Assembly: GCF_026309355.1 (NCBI RefSeq)
Contig: NZ_JAPJZK010000001.1
Coordinates: 4,484,501-4,548,500, forward strand
Direction of reading: 5' to 3'
DNA from: Spartinivicinus marinus
GTDB lineage: Bacteria > Pseudomonadota > Gammaproteobacteria > Pseudomonadales > Zooshikellaceae
DNA: 64,000 bases
In this document: positions 18,723 to 27,036 of the stretch, piece by piece
How positions within the stretch are numbered: the first letter of the stretch is position 1
How the letters are laid out: the number at the start of each line of letters is the position of its first letter
The notes under the pieces: model-generated
Seen by the model: only the letters and a program-made list of their open reading frames with translations
Database searches by the model: none
Told to the model about the DNA's origin: nothing
Position numbers and translations under genes: made by a program

Positions 18723-19148
18723 TTACTTAATAACGAGTACACTTGTGTTGCAGTGTTCTACTACTTTAGCCGTAACCGAGCCAAGGAAAAAGTGATTTAG
18801 CTTGCTGTTATGGGTGGCAATGACTACCAGGTCGATATCGCTTTGGCTGATTTTTTTAAGAATTTTTTTATAAGCTTTACCTTCAGCTACATCTACTTCG
18901 TAATTGATCCCTTCAGGTAGTTGCTGTTTTGCATATTCGTTTAGTCGAGTTTGTAAGTCCGCTAATGCTTCTCGCATCACTTCCGTCGGGAAGTGGTTTG
19001 ATACGATTGGCATATTAAAGCCAGGAATAACAGTGAACAGATGTAAAGTGGCATTATTCGACTGGGCAAGGAAAATGGCGGTATCGATTGCTTTTTGAGC
19101 TAGCGCAGTTTCATTTAAGTCGACAGGAAGTAAGATATTTTTATACAT
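18723..19148 (-). CDS. Universal stress protein (UspA family), TRAP-associated
   Basis: A 141-residue UspA-fold protein with NILLPVDLNE at the start and the nucleotide-contact region VVIATHNSKLNHFFLGSVTA, shown here in part as FFLGSVTAKVVEHC, near the end. The G-S-V-T sequence fits the ATP-binding type. Single-domain Usp proteins are often encoded beside TRAP transporters (the TeaD type), where they bind ATP and tune transport. Here the gene follows the fused TRAP permease in the same direction after 175 bp. A strong hairpin at 19263-19298 lies between them, so it may be only partly co-transcribed. Confidence 0.88.
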   Translation of the reverse strand: MYKNILLPVDLNETALAQKAIDTAIFLAQSNNATLHLFTVIPGFNMPIVSNHFPTEVMREALADLQTRLNEYAKQQLPEGINYEVDVAEGKAYKKILKKISQSDIDLVVIATHNSKLNHFFLGSVTAKVVEHCNTSVLVIK

Positions 19149-19262
19149 AGGACACCTTGAATAACTACCTCAGTGTTAGTCGGGCTTAAGTAGGCCTCAC
19201 TAACGTAGGTAGAGAGGTTGTCAAAGTAGAAAAACTTCTGCAATGACATGTGTCATTTAAAA

Positions 19263-19298
19263 GCCAAACTTTATTGCTCTCTAGCAATAAAGTTTGGC
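19263..19298 (-). terminator. Perfect 16-bp hairpin terminator after the TRAP permease
   Basis: GCCAAACTTTATTGCT and AGCAATAAAGTTTGGC form a perfect 16-bp stem with a 4-base loop. On the minus strand it is followed by TTTTAAAT. It lies 26 bp after the permease stop. It should end most TAXI-TRAP transcripts before the stress-protein gene. Confidence 0.75.
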
Positions 19299-19323
19299 CA
19301 TGTTTTACTGCTCTGAAAAATGC

Positions 19324-22002
19324 TTAAGCAGTTGTTGATTGGTTCTGTTTTCGGCGGCGTTGCATTAAGAAAATACCGCCGAGCAATAATAATGCAGGAA
19401 TAAACATCCACTGCTTATTGGGGCGGTCAGTATTTTCTTGCTCAATGCGTATAATTTGCCAGTCGAAGTCGACCCCTTGTCTGCCAATAGCAGAGCTAAG
19501 ATCAACTGAATCAACTGTAACAGTTCCTTTTACGTCGTCAATGAGTAGCTCTAAACCACCGGCGCGAATCATTGCTTCACCACTATCACCTTTTGGTAAG
19601 CGTAAGAGAACGGTTTTTTCTTTATGCTGACCATCAATGGTTTCACCACCTACTCTCAGTCGAAGGTCTTTCCCTTCACCTACTTGCTCTGCCATTTGGT
19701 AGATTTCTTTGGCAGGGATGAAGTTAGTTGGCTCGTAGAGGTAGTCCCACCAGAAGCCTGGACGGAACAAAGTAAAGGCTACCAGCAATAAACCAACGGT
19801 TTCATACCAGCGGTTTTTTACAAACCAAAACCCTTGGGTAGCGGCAGAGAAAACTAACATAGCCCCTAGTGCGCTAAGTATCACTAGTGTCAGATCCAAT
19901 GGGCCGCCAATGTCTATTAACAACAATTGTGTGTTAAAAATAAACATAAAGGGCAGGATAGCTGTGCGAATATCATAGATAAAGCCTTGAATACCGGTCT
20001 TGATCGGATCGCTTTGAGCAATCGCTGCTGCTGCATAAGCCGCAAGCCCTACAGGAGGTGTATCATCAGCTAATATCCCAAAATAGAACACAAATAAATG
20101 CACAGCAATCAGTGGCACAATTAAGCCGTTTTCAGCGCCTAAGGAGACAATGACAGGCGCCATTAAGCTTGAAACTACAATGTAGTTAGCGGTTGTGGGC
20201 AAGCCCATACCTAAAATTAGGCTGATAATGGCGGTAAAGATCAGTACTAATAAAATGCTACCTTGAGAGAGTAACCCAATCACCTCAGTTAGCTTTTGAC
20301 CAATACCGGTTAAGGTTACAACGCCTACGATAATACCGGCTGCCGCCGTTGCCACACCAATTCCGATCATGTTGCGTGCGCCAGTTGCAAAGCCAAGCAT
20401 TAAATCACTAAAGCCGAGTTTGGTTTTCTCCCGAAGTTCTTTAGCGTAATCACTTACAGTGGCTGTGGTCGTTGCAGCGCTTGCTTCACGCTTGTGAGCA
20501 AAAAATACCTTCAATGGCCGATGGGTAACCACTATAAAAATCATAAAGACAGTTGCCCAAAAAGCAGATAAAGAGGCAGATAAACGCTCAACAGTTAAAC
20601 ACCAAACCAAAATCACGATGGGTAATAGAAAGTACAGGCCACTTTTAACAGTAGGGCCAACAGGTGGCATTTCAATGACATCCTGGTCTGGATTTTCTAA
20701 ATGAGGGGCCGGGTATTTAGTGGAATAAGCTACCAGTGCAACATAAGCAATAAATGTGATCGCACCTATTACCCAAATGGCAGCATCGCCCAGTAATGAT
20801 TTAGACCAGCCAATGCCATAGTAAACAATCAGGCTTAATGCACATAGGCCAAGAATTGTGCCTATAAAGGTAAGCAGTGACTGTACTAAAGTTGGTTTGT
20901 AAGGCCTTGGTAATCCTTCCATGCCGGATTTTAGTGCTTCCAAGTGCACAATGTAAAACAGCGCAATGTAAGAGATCAGTGCAGGCAAAATGGCATGTTT
21001 GATGACTTCTATATAATCAATACCTACGTATTCCACCATCAAAAAGGCTGCAGCCCCCATAACTGGTGGTGTAAGCTGACCATTGGTAGACGCTGCTACT
21101 TCAATTGCACCTGCTTTGCTGGCGGGGAAGCCAACTCTTTTCATCAGGGGAATAGTGAAAGTACCCGTTGTTACCACATTGGCAATAGAAGAGCCGGAGA
21201 CAATGCCACTTAATCCAGAAGAAACAACAGCTGCTTTGGCAGGCCCACCTTTTAAGTGTCCCAACAGTGAAAAGGCGACTTGAATAAAGTAGCTGCCTGC
21301 ACCTGCTCGATCAAGCAATGCACCAAAAAGAACAAATAAGAATACGAAATCGGTAGCAACGCCTAAGGCGACGCCAAACACACCTTCTGATGTAATCCAA
21401 AAATGGGAAAGGGCTTTTTGTAAGCTGGCACCTTTATAGGCAATAACATCTGGCATGTAGGGGCCAGCAAAGGTGTAAACCAAAAATACACCCGCCACAA
21501 TCATTAAGGGTGGCCCAAGTGCTCGCCGGGTTGCTTCCAGTAACAGCAGCATACCAATACCAGCTGTCACTAGGTCAGCTGTTGTTGGTGCACCTGCACG
21601 ATTGGCTAGGTCATCTTTGAATACTACCAAGTAAAGCGTACATGCGACCCCAACAAGGGCAAAAAACCAATCCTGAATAGGGATGTAGTAACGCGGTGAT
21701 CGTTTAAATGCGGGGTAAGCGGTAAAGGCCAAAAATAGCGCAAAACCTAAGTGGATAGCTCGTGACTCGGTGCTGTTGAATAAGCCAAAACTGAAGTCTT
21801 GAGTGATATTGTTGTATATAAACGTGTTAATGCCGCTGGGTAACGGGGAAGCAATCCATAACTGGAATAGCGACCAACAGATAGGGACCAGTAACAGCAC
21901 ATAAGCAGGAATTCCTCTTGGTGCTCTGGCTCCACTATCAGCTTCGGCGATCATTTGCTCTAGGTTTTGGTCTAGAGGAAGATCCTGGTCTTTCGAGGTC
22001 AT
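19324..22002 (-). CDS. TRAP transporter permease, fused DctQ-DctM type with DUF3394 tail
   Basis: A TRAP permease of about 892 residues in which the small (4TM) and large (12TM) subunits are fused, the type that works with TAXI receptors. Many membrane helices are visible, with typical large-subunit motifs such as GLSGIVSGSSIANVVTTGTF and GMGLPTTANYIVVSSL. The last ~180 residues are a soluble segment followed by one more helix (WMFIPALLLLGGIFLM). I place the start at the ATG complementary to 22000-22002 (MTSKDQDLPLDQNLEQM); the frame is open for 27 more codons, but they do not look like a TRAP N-terminus. It imports an unknown solute using a sodium gradient. It is preceded by its TAXI receptor, with about 255 bp between them. 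Confidence 0.93.
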   Translation of the reverse strand: MTSKDQDLPLDQNLEQMIAEADSGARAPRGIPAYVLLLVPICWSLFQLWIASPLPSGINTFIYNNITQDFSFGLFNSTESRAIHLGFALFLAFTAYPAFKRSPRYYIPIQDWFFALVGVACTLYLVVFKDDLANRAGAPTTADLVTAGIGMLLLLEATRRALGPPLMIVAGVFLVYTFAGPYMPDVIAYKGASLQKALSHFWITSEGVFGVALGVATDFVFLFVLFGALLDRAGAGSYFIQVAFSLLGHLKGGPAKAAVVSSGLSGIVSGSSIANVVTTGTFTIPLMKRVGFPASKAGAIEVAASTNGQLTPPVMGAAAFLMVEYVGIDYIEVIKHAILPALISYIALFYIVHLEALKSGMEGLPRPYKPTLVQSLLTFIGTILGLCALSLIVYYGIGWSKSLLGDAAIWVIGAITFIAYVALVAYSTKYPAPHLENPDQDVIEMPPVGPTVKSGLYFLLPIVILVWCLTVERLSASLSAFWATVFMIFIVVTHRPLKVFFAHKREASAATTTATVSDYAKELREKTKLGFSDLMLGFATGARNMIGIGVATAAAGIIVGVVTLTGIGQKLTEVIGLLSQGSILLVLIFTAIISLILGMGLPTTANYIVVSSLMAPVIVSLGAENGLIVPLIAVHLFVFYFGILADDTPPVGLAAYAAAAIAQSDPIKTGIQGFIYDIRTAILPFMFIFNTQLLLIDIGGPLDLTLVILSALGAMLVFSAATQGFWFVKNRWYETVGLLLVAFTLFRPGFWWDYLYEPTNFIPAKEIYQMAEQVGEGKDLRLRVGGETIDGQHKEKTVLLRLPKGDSGEAMIRAGGLELLIDDVKGTVTVDSVDLSSAIGRQGVDFDWQIIRIEQENTDRPNKQWMFIPALLLLGGIFLMQRRRKQNQSTTA

Positions 22003-22258
22003 ATCAGTATTTGCCTTTAGATACGAAAGAGAACAAGCTGGTAGGGCTGCTGAGCCATTGACAGCAGCACAGGGAGATGCCACGTAAACTAACAGCTGCT
22101 TTATATAAAGATAATAAAATTTTCATATTTAGCCGCTATATTTTAGTCCTGGGTATCTTAAGAAATAACATTAAATACTGTGGACTAATGTACTTCATAA
22201 CATACCCAGGTTGGTGGCATCTAAATGATGCTTTCAGGCTAACTCATAAAAGCCGAAA

Positions 22259-23239
22259 TTATTTAATTAAGCCGGCTTCTTTAAAGTACTTTTTAGCACC
22301 TTCGTGCAGTGGTGCGGAAAGTCCATCAGTGACCATGCTTTCTTTATTCAGGTGGGAGAAAGCCTGGTGTAGAGAGGTAAAGTCAGTGAAGTTACTAAAT
22401 ACAGCTTTAACTAAGTTGTATACTACTTCTGGTTTGGTTTTTGTTGAGCTAACTAGCGTAGCCGCGACACCAAATGTAGGAATATCTTTGTCGTTGCCTG
22501 CATATAAACCGCCAGGAATCACTGTTTTAGCATAATAGCTGTTATCAGCAACTAACTTGTCGATTTCTTTACCTTGAACGGGAACAATTGTGGTGTCACA
22601 GGTGGTGGTTGCTTCTTTGATTGATCCACTAGGATGACCAGCGACAAACACGAATGCATCTATTTTGTTGTCACATAAGGCTTTTGCTTGTTCAGCTGAC
22701 TTTAATTCAGACACTAAAGAGAAAGCTTTCTTGTTCCACCCGTACTGCTTCATTAACACTTCCATGTTGGCCCGTTGACCAGAGCCTGGGTTGCCAATAT
22801 TAATGCGTTTGCCTTTTAAGTCAGCAAAGTTCTTAATGTTAGCGTCTTTTCGTGCAACTACTGTAAAAGCTTCTACATGTAAAGAGAAAACAGCGCGTAA
22901 ATCTTTGTATGCACCTTGATCTTTAAATTGGCTGCTACCGTTGTAAGCGTGATACTGCCAGTCAGACTGGACAACGCCTAAATCCAGCTCGCCAGCACGC
23001 ATCGTATTAAGGTTGTAGATTGATCCACCAGTACTTTCTACAGAGCAACGAATACCATGCTCTTTGCGGCCCTTGTTAACTAAACGACAAATAGCACCAC
23101 CAGTAGGGTAATACACGCCAGTAACACCACCAGTACCGATGGTAATAAATTGTTGTTCAGCAGCATGGCTTGCTGATATGCCCACTACACTTAAGCTAAC
23201 ACCCACTAAACCATAGGAAAGTTTTTTCAATACGGACAT
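22259..23239 (-). CDS. TAXI-family TRAP transporter solute-binding protein
   Basis: A periplasmic receptor of about 326 residues from the TAXI group. The start at 23237-23239 has a GAGGT ribosome-binding site and gives a classic signal peptide ([20 protein letters not shown]..., cleaved after SHAAE). The mature protein opens with [20 protein letters not shown], the TAXI signature, and has the [20 protein letters not shown] segment. The longest frame begins at 23326 but would bury the signal peptide. It delivers an unknown ligand (glutamate-like in some family members) to the fused permease downstream. An inverted repeat 125 bp upstream may be an operator. Confidence 0.93.
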   Translation of the reverse strand: MSVLKKLSYGLVGVSLSVVGISASHAAEQQFITIGTGGVTGVYYPTGGAICRLVNKGRKEHGIRCSVESTGGSIYNLNTMRAGELDLGVVQSDWQYHAYNGSSQFKDQGAYKDLRAVFSLHVEAFTVVARKDANIKNFADLKGKRINIGNPGSGQRANMEVLMKQYGWNKKAFSLVSELKSAEQAKALCDNKIDAFVFVAGHPSGSIKEATTTCDTTIVPVQGKEIDKLVADNSYYAKTVIPGGLYAGNDKDIPTFGVAATLVSSTKTKPEVVYNLVKAVFSNFTDFTSLHQAFSHLNKESMVTDGLSAPLHEGAKKYFKEAGLIK

Positions 23240-23328
23240 GTTTACCTCGTCTCTTTTACTTTTATGTAGGTATACCTTTAAACAAACAGGTATACTGGTT
23301 GTTTTTTTGTTAAAACAGTAGTGCAATG

Positions 23329-23388
23329 ACTATACAAATACGGCTTTAACTATAGTCAAATCCTTGTCAATTGCAGCCTGTTTGACAA
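23329..23388 (-). promoter_or_regulatory. Possible promoter and operator of the TAXI-TRAP genes
   Basis: TTGTCAA (23364-23370) and TTGACAA (23382-23388) are perfect inverted arms with an 11-bp spacer, a typical repressor-site shape. On the minus strand a TTGACT hexamer (23354-23359) and a TATAGT hexamer (23329-23334) could serve as -35 and -10, although the 19-bp spacing is long. This is inferred from pattern only. Confidence 0.35.
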
Positions 23389-23710
23389 AAAAGGAACAAT
23401 TTAATTACCAAATACCCCGTATAACTATAAGTATTTTTACCTACATAAATGATTTTAATTGCTATCACATGATGAAAAATACTTAAAATCAAGGTAGTTA
23501 GGCCTAATTAGCGGCCAAGTATTTTTTTTGCTGATTAATTGAACAGGCTAGTAGTACTGACCTTTTTGAATATAATTCAATCGTTTTCTTTTTAACAGAA
23601 ACTTGCTTAAGATACCGCACCACAATGGGTGAGTGGGGTGGTTTAATTGTGGACAAAAATCGGGGTTGAAAAATGTGGAGTGGAAAAGTGTGGGGTGAAA
23701 AACATAAACC

Positions 23711-24727
23711 ATGGCGGTGAAGGTTGGGATATATGGGTTTAATGGCCTAAGCCGACTGGCAATTAGAGCTGCCTGGGAGTGGCCGGAAGTCGAATTTGTT
23801 TTAGTCAATGATGCCTCGGTTACACCAGAGCAGGTTGCTTGGATGCTAAAACAGGACAGTACCCGTGGCTGTTGGCAAAAGTCGATAGTGGCTGAAGAAA
23901 AAGCGATCAGGATTGATAACACCTCTGTTGCTTGCACTCAGTTCGCTAAAATATCTGAAATTCCTTGGCGAAAGCTGGGTGTCGATATTGTACTGGTTGC
24001 TGAGCCCTGGCCTGAAGAAGTTAGCTTGCATGCCTTGAAAATGCTGTTGCCCAAAGCAATATTAACTCGCCCAGTTGAACAGGTATTGGCTTTAGTGATG
24101 GGGGTTAATGACCATTTATACTCCCCTCATGATCACTCACTGATTTCGGCCTTGTCAGCTAGTTGTCATATGGTTGCACCGGTGTTTAATGTATTACTTA
24201 ACGGGCTGGGAATAAAATATGCGTCTTTTTACTATCAGCCAGGAAATAATACGGCAAGTCATCACTTATCCCCCCAACACTTTAAGCAGCGTCTGAGTTA
24301 TGAAGAAGCCTCGGTTTACAGTCAGCCTACCTGGTTAGCAGATGAACTCTTATCAGTTTTTCCTGGCTTTAAACATCAGCTTGCTGCAAGTGCGCATTTT
24401 TTGCCAAGTGCAAAGTTATCCCAAGTACATGGTACTTTTTTGGTTGAGTGTAAAACGACAGTCGCAGAAGTGAATAGCTTGTTGGAAAAAGCGGCAAAAG
24501 GGCGCTACCGACAACTGTTGTCTGTTAATAATGAGCCTTTATGGGTAAATGACCTATGGCAACAGCCTTATTCAGTAAGCCTGGAAGCCGCCGCTACACA
24601 AGTGGTTGGCAGTGAGATGGTTAGCTTAACCCTATGGGCTGATGAGCAATGGATGTATGCACACCGGTTAATGGAATTAGTTCGAAAAGTAGGAGTAGCG
24701 ACAACAAACCATCCAGCTGTTACTTAA
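23711..24727 (+). CDS. Glyceraldehyde-3-phosphate dehydrogenase-like protein, catalytic motifs degenerate
   Basis: A 338-residue protein with the GAPDH layout: an N-terminal Rossmann domain (KVGIYGFNGLSRLAIRAAWEWPEVEFV) and a C-terminal domain. The nucleotide loop GxGxxGR is altered to YGFNGLSR. The active-site SCTTN is changed to SCHMV: Cys152 remains in SALSASCHMVAP, but the T-T-N after it is lost. The catalytic His region, expected in KYASFYYQPGNNTASHH, shows no TxHxxT. The protein may therefore be a divergent or non-catalytic relative. GAPDH homologues linked to the arsenate exporter ArsJ share the RAAWEWPEVEF style, but no ars gene is present. It stands alone, with no operon partner. Confidence 0.75.
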   Translation: MAVKVGIYGFNGLSRLAIRAAWEWPEVEFVLVNDASVTPEQVAWMLKQDSTRGCWQKSIVAEEKAIRIDNTSVACTQFAKISEIPWRKLGVDIVLVAEPWPEEVSLHALKMLLPKAILTRPVEQVLALVMGVNDHLYSPHDHSLISALSASCHMVAPVFNVLLNGLGIKYASFYYQPGNNTASHHLSPQHFKQRLSYEEASVYSQPTWLADELLSVFPGFKHQLAASAHFLPSAKLSQVHGTFLVECKTTVAEVNSLLEKAAKGRYRQLLSVNNEPLWVNDLWQQPYSVSLEAAATQVVGSEMVSLTLWADEQWMYAHRLMELVRKVGVATTNHPAVT

Positions 24728-24827
24728 GGGATCTTTGATAGTGCAGAAATATCCGAGAGAGTTTGAATATTTCTGCAGTTCCAAATAGAGCTAACAAAAA
24801 TCAATAAACAATTATTAGAGGTGCCCT

Positions 24828-25337
24828 TTAGGTGTTTTGTTGTAAACAACATTTTTTGTATTTTTTGCCGCTACCACAAGGGCATGGCGCATTACGATTA
24901 ATTTTTGTTTGTACTTTAAATGGTGCGGTTGGGTCAATGTAATACCAGCGCTGATCAATTTTTACAAAACGAGAGTTTTCAGATAATACTTGAGTTTTAG
25001 GGTTACTGGTCAATTGGTAATAAGCACTAAAAGTAACTTCTCCTACCTCATCTGATGCTTGGCCTGCCCACACTTTATTCACTTCCAGCTTTACCCAATG
25101 ACACTGATCGGCCCAGGATGTTATTGCTTCTTTCTTTAAGCCTGCTTGTTGTTGGGGGTGGGTAGTAGCAATTAAATAATCCAATGCATTTACCGCATAG
25201 GCTGAATAACGAGAGCGCATTAGCTGTTCAGCTGTTGCAGCAGATTGACTACCTTCAATTAGTGGTTGGCAACAATTGATAAAGTCTTGATTGCTTCCAC
25301 AAGGGCATGATGCAGGGTTATTCATTTGCTCGCTCAT
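24828..25337 (-). CDS. ychJ: YchJ-family protein with two SEC-C zinc motifs
   Basis: A 169-residue protein of the UPF0225/YchJ family. It has a cysteine-rich SEC-C motif at each end: PASCPCGSNQDFINCC near residue 12 and NAPCPCGSGKKYKKCC near residue 150. A central NTF2-like domain (YSAYAVNALDYLIATTHP) lies between. SEC-C motifs bind zinc, as in the SecA tail. The role of YchJ is not established. It stands alone, divergent from the DUF4360 pair. Confidence 0.9.
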   Translation of the reverse strand: MSEQMNNPASCPCGSNQDFINCCQPLIEGSQSAATAEQLMRSRYSAYAVNALDYLIATTHPQQQAGLKKEAITSWADQCHWVKLEVNKVWAGQASDEVGEVTFSAYYQLTSNPKTQVLSENSRFVKIDQRWYYIDPTAPFKVQTKINRNAPCPCGSGKKYKKCCLQQNT

Positions 25338-25425
25338 CTTTTAAATAATGTTTGACAATAATAACATGAATTTTAGTGAATTTTTTATTGTGATTTATTA
25401 GGCGAGGTGCTAGATTCGAACCGCT

Positions 25426-25486
25426 CTAGCTCGAATATTTCACCAGATATCAAGGACTCTATGGTCTAGTGAAATATTCGGGCTAG
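25426..25486. repeat. 22-bp near-perfect inverted repeat
   Basis: Arms at 25426-25447 and 25465-25486 are complementary at 20 of 22 positions, and both exceptions can form G:U pairs in RNA. The loop is 17 bases. It lies between ychJ (minus) and the first DUF4360 gene (plus), about 57 bp before the latter. There is no T-run, so it may be a leader structure or a protein-binding palindrome rather than a terminator. Confidence 0.75.
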
Positions 25487-25543
25487 TTCAATAGTATAAA
25501 ACAGTTATGAAGTAATTTAGCTTTTAAAAGGATTTTATTTCCA

Positions 25544-26227
25544 ATGGAAAAAAAATATTTAGCTCACTTGTTCGGAGCATCCATTTGTACCTTTGCGTTA
25601 CTGCCTGTTATTTCTGCATCGGCAAATCCTGCGATATCTCTGCAAGATCCACCTGAAAACTCAGTTTATATAGAGGACATTGTTTACGGTGGTACTGGTT
25701 GTCCTAATGGAACAGTTGGTACTTCGGTGGCACCAAACGGGTTAAATTTTGGTGTGTCTTTTGATCAATATATAGCGGGTATTGGTGATGGATATAATCG
25801 TGCAGATAAAAGAAAATACTGCGAACTAAGGATTAACTTACATATCCCTTCAGGTTATTCCTATGCAATTGCCGATATAATTTATCGCGGTTATGCCGAG
25901 TTAGATAAAGGAATAGTCGGTACGCTTAAATCACGCTATCGCTTCCAAGGAGAATTACTGGAAGCGGGTTTTTCGAAAACTATTCGAGGACAGGTAGATA
26001 AAGACTTTGCCTATGAAGATACGCTAGACCTTGAATCTTATGTGTGGTCTGACTGTGGAGCCACTGCACCTGTTGTACTAAATACGCAAATTCGCTTAAA
26101 TGCCACACCTGTAGCAGCACCAGAGGCGGGCGGTACAATTGGTGTTGATAGTGTTGAAGGTAAGCTGACTCAGGAATATGGCTTGGTTTGGCGTCGTTGT
26201 GGAGAAGTGGCTGGTACTTTTGAATAA
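25544..26227 (+). CDS. Secreted DUF4360 protein, copy 1
   Basis: A 227-residue exported protein with a signal peptide (HLFGASICTFALLPVISASA, cut near residue 27) and a ribosome-binding site AAAGGA. The mature part is a DUF4360 domain: VYGGTGCPNGTVGTS, SFDQYIAGIGDG, RKYCELRINLHIPSGYSY and IYRGYAELDKG are the recognisable blocks. There are four cysteines after cleavage. DUF4360 proteins are secreted in fungi and bacteria and have no established function. A paralogue follows after 78 bp, and a possible hairpin (AGCCTATC, GATAGGCT) lies in that gap. Confidence 0.87.
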   Translation: MEKKYLAHLFGASICTFALLPVISASANPAISLQDPPENSVYIEDIVYGGTGCPNGTVGTSVAPNGLNFGVSFDQYIAGIGDGYNRADKRKYCELRINLHIPSGYSYAIADIIYRGYAELDKGIVGTLKSRYRFQGELLEAGFSKTIRGQVDKDFAYEDTLDLESYVWSDCGATAPVVLNTQIRLNATPVAAPEAGGTIGVDSVEGKLTQEYGLVWRRCGEVAGTFE

Positions 26228-26305
26228 TGCAAAACAGCCTATCATGCTGCGTTTAGATAAAATCAAAGGCAGATAGGCTTAAAAGGAATTTGTAAGGAAT
26301 TAATA

Positions 26306-26962
26306 ATGCTAACAATAAAATCATTAAGAGTAGGCCTTATCAGCAGTGTCTTTTTTGTTACTGGACAGAGTGCTCAGGCGACTGATTTTGAGTATGTCAC
26401 TCCCCCTGAAGGTCAGGTAAAAGTTAAAAGTATTATTTATGGTGGATCAGGTTGTCCGCAAAACACCATTGCCACATCGGTAGCGAAAAGTGGCTTAAAT
26501 TTTGGTATTTCTTTTGACAATTATGTTGCAGGTATTGGCGATGGATTTGCTCGCCATGATAAACGAAAAAATTGCGAGTTACGGGTTGAATTGGCTGTAC
26601 CCAGTGGCTATTCCTATAGCATTGTTGATGCTAATTATCGTGGTTATGCTGATCTTGATAATGGAATTAATGGTACCTTTGTCAGTCGCTATCACTTTCA
26701 AGGGGAATTATCTGAGGCAACCCTAGCGCGCTCAGTGCGTGGCCCGATTAATCGAGACTTTACTGTATCAGATAGTTTGGATGTGGAATCTTTTGTTTGG
26801 TCTGATTGTGGCGCTATGGCACCTGTAGTACTAACCACCCAGCTAAACCTGAAAAAGACCCATATGGCAGGCACTAATGCAGAAGGGGTCGTTGGGTTGG
26901 ATAGTGTTGAAGGCAAGTTAACCCATCGTTACGGTTTAAAGTGGAAACGCTGTAATAATTGA
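26306..26962 (+). CDS. Secreted DUF4360 protein, copy 2
   Basis: A 218-residue paralogue of the preceding gene, sharing IIYGGSGCPQNTIATSVA, ISFDNYVAGIGDGF, RKNCELRVELAVPSGYSYS and ANYRGYADLDNG. The signal peptide is residues 1-25 (ending AQA). The four cysteines are at the same places as in copy 1. The two proteins look to be more than half identical, so the pair is a local duplication, with divergence concentrated near the ends. Function unknown. Confidence 0.87.
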   Translation: MLTIKSLRVGLISSVFFVTGQSAQATDFEYVTPPEGQVKVKSIIYGGSGCPQNTIATSVAKSGLNFGISFDNYVAGIGDGFARHDKRKNCELRVELAVPSGYSYSIVDANYRGYADLDNGINGTFVSRYHFQGELSEATLARSVRGPINRDFTVSDSLDVESFVWSDCGAMAPVVLTTQLNLKKTHMAGTNAEGVVGLDSVEGKLTHRYGLKWKRCNN

Positions 26963-27008
26963 GATAAGTATTGAAGGGGTTGTTTTTAGCTTTTATAAAA
27001 TCACGTAT

Positions 27009-27036
27009 CATCACCTTCTAGTAAAAGAGGGTGATG
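27009..27036 (+). promoter_or_regulatory. Hairpin spanning the dinG ribosome-binding site
   Basis: CATCACC (27009-27015) can pair with GGTGATG (27030-27036). The AGAGG ribosome-binding site (27026-27030) sits at the right arm and loop, and the likely ATG (27037) follows at once. Folding would limit access to the start, so translation of dinG may be restrained. This is a 7-bp stem only. Confidence 0.35.

Noticed and set aside
25411-25425. GATTCGAACC-like T-loop suggesting a tRNA remnant on the minus strand
   Set aside because: The flanking bases do not form a T-stem, and no acceptor or anticodon arm could be built.
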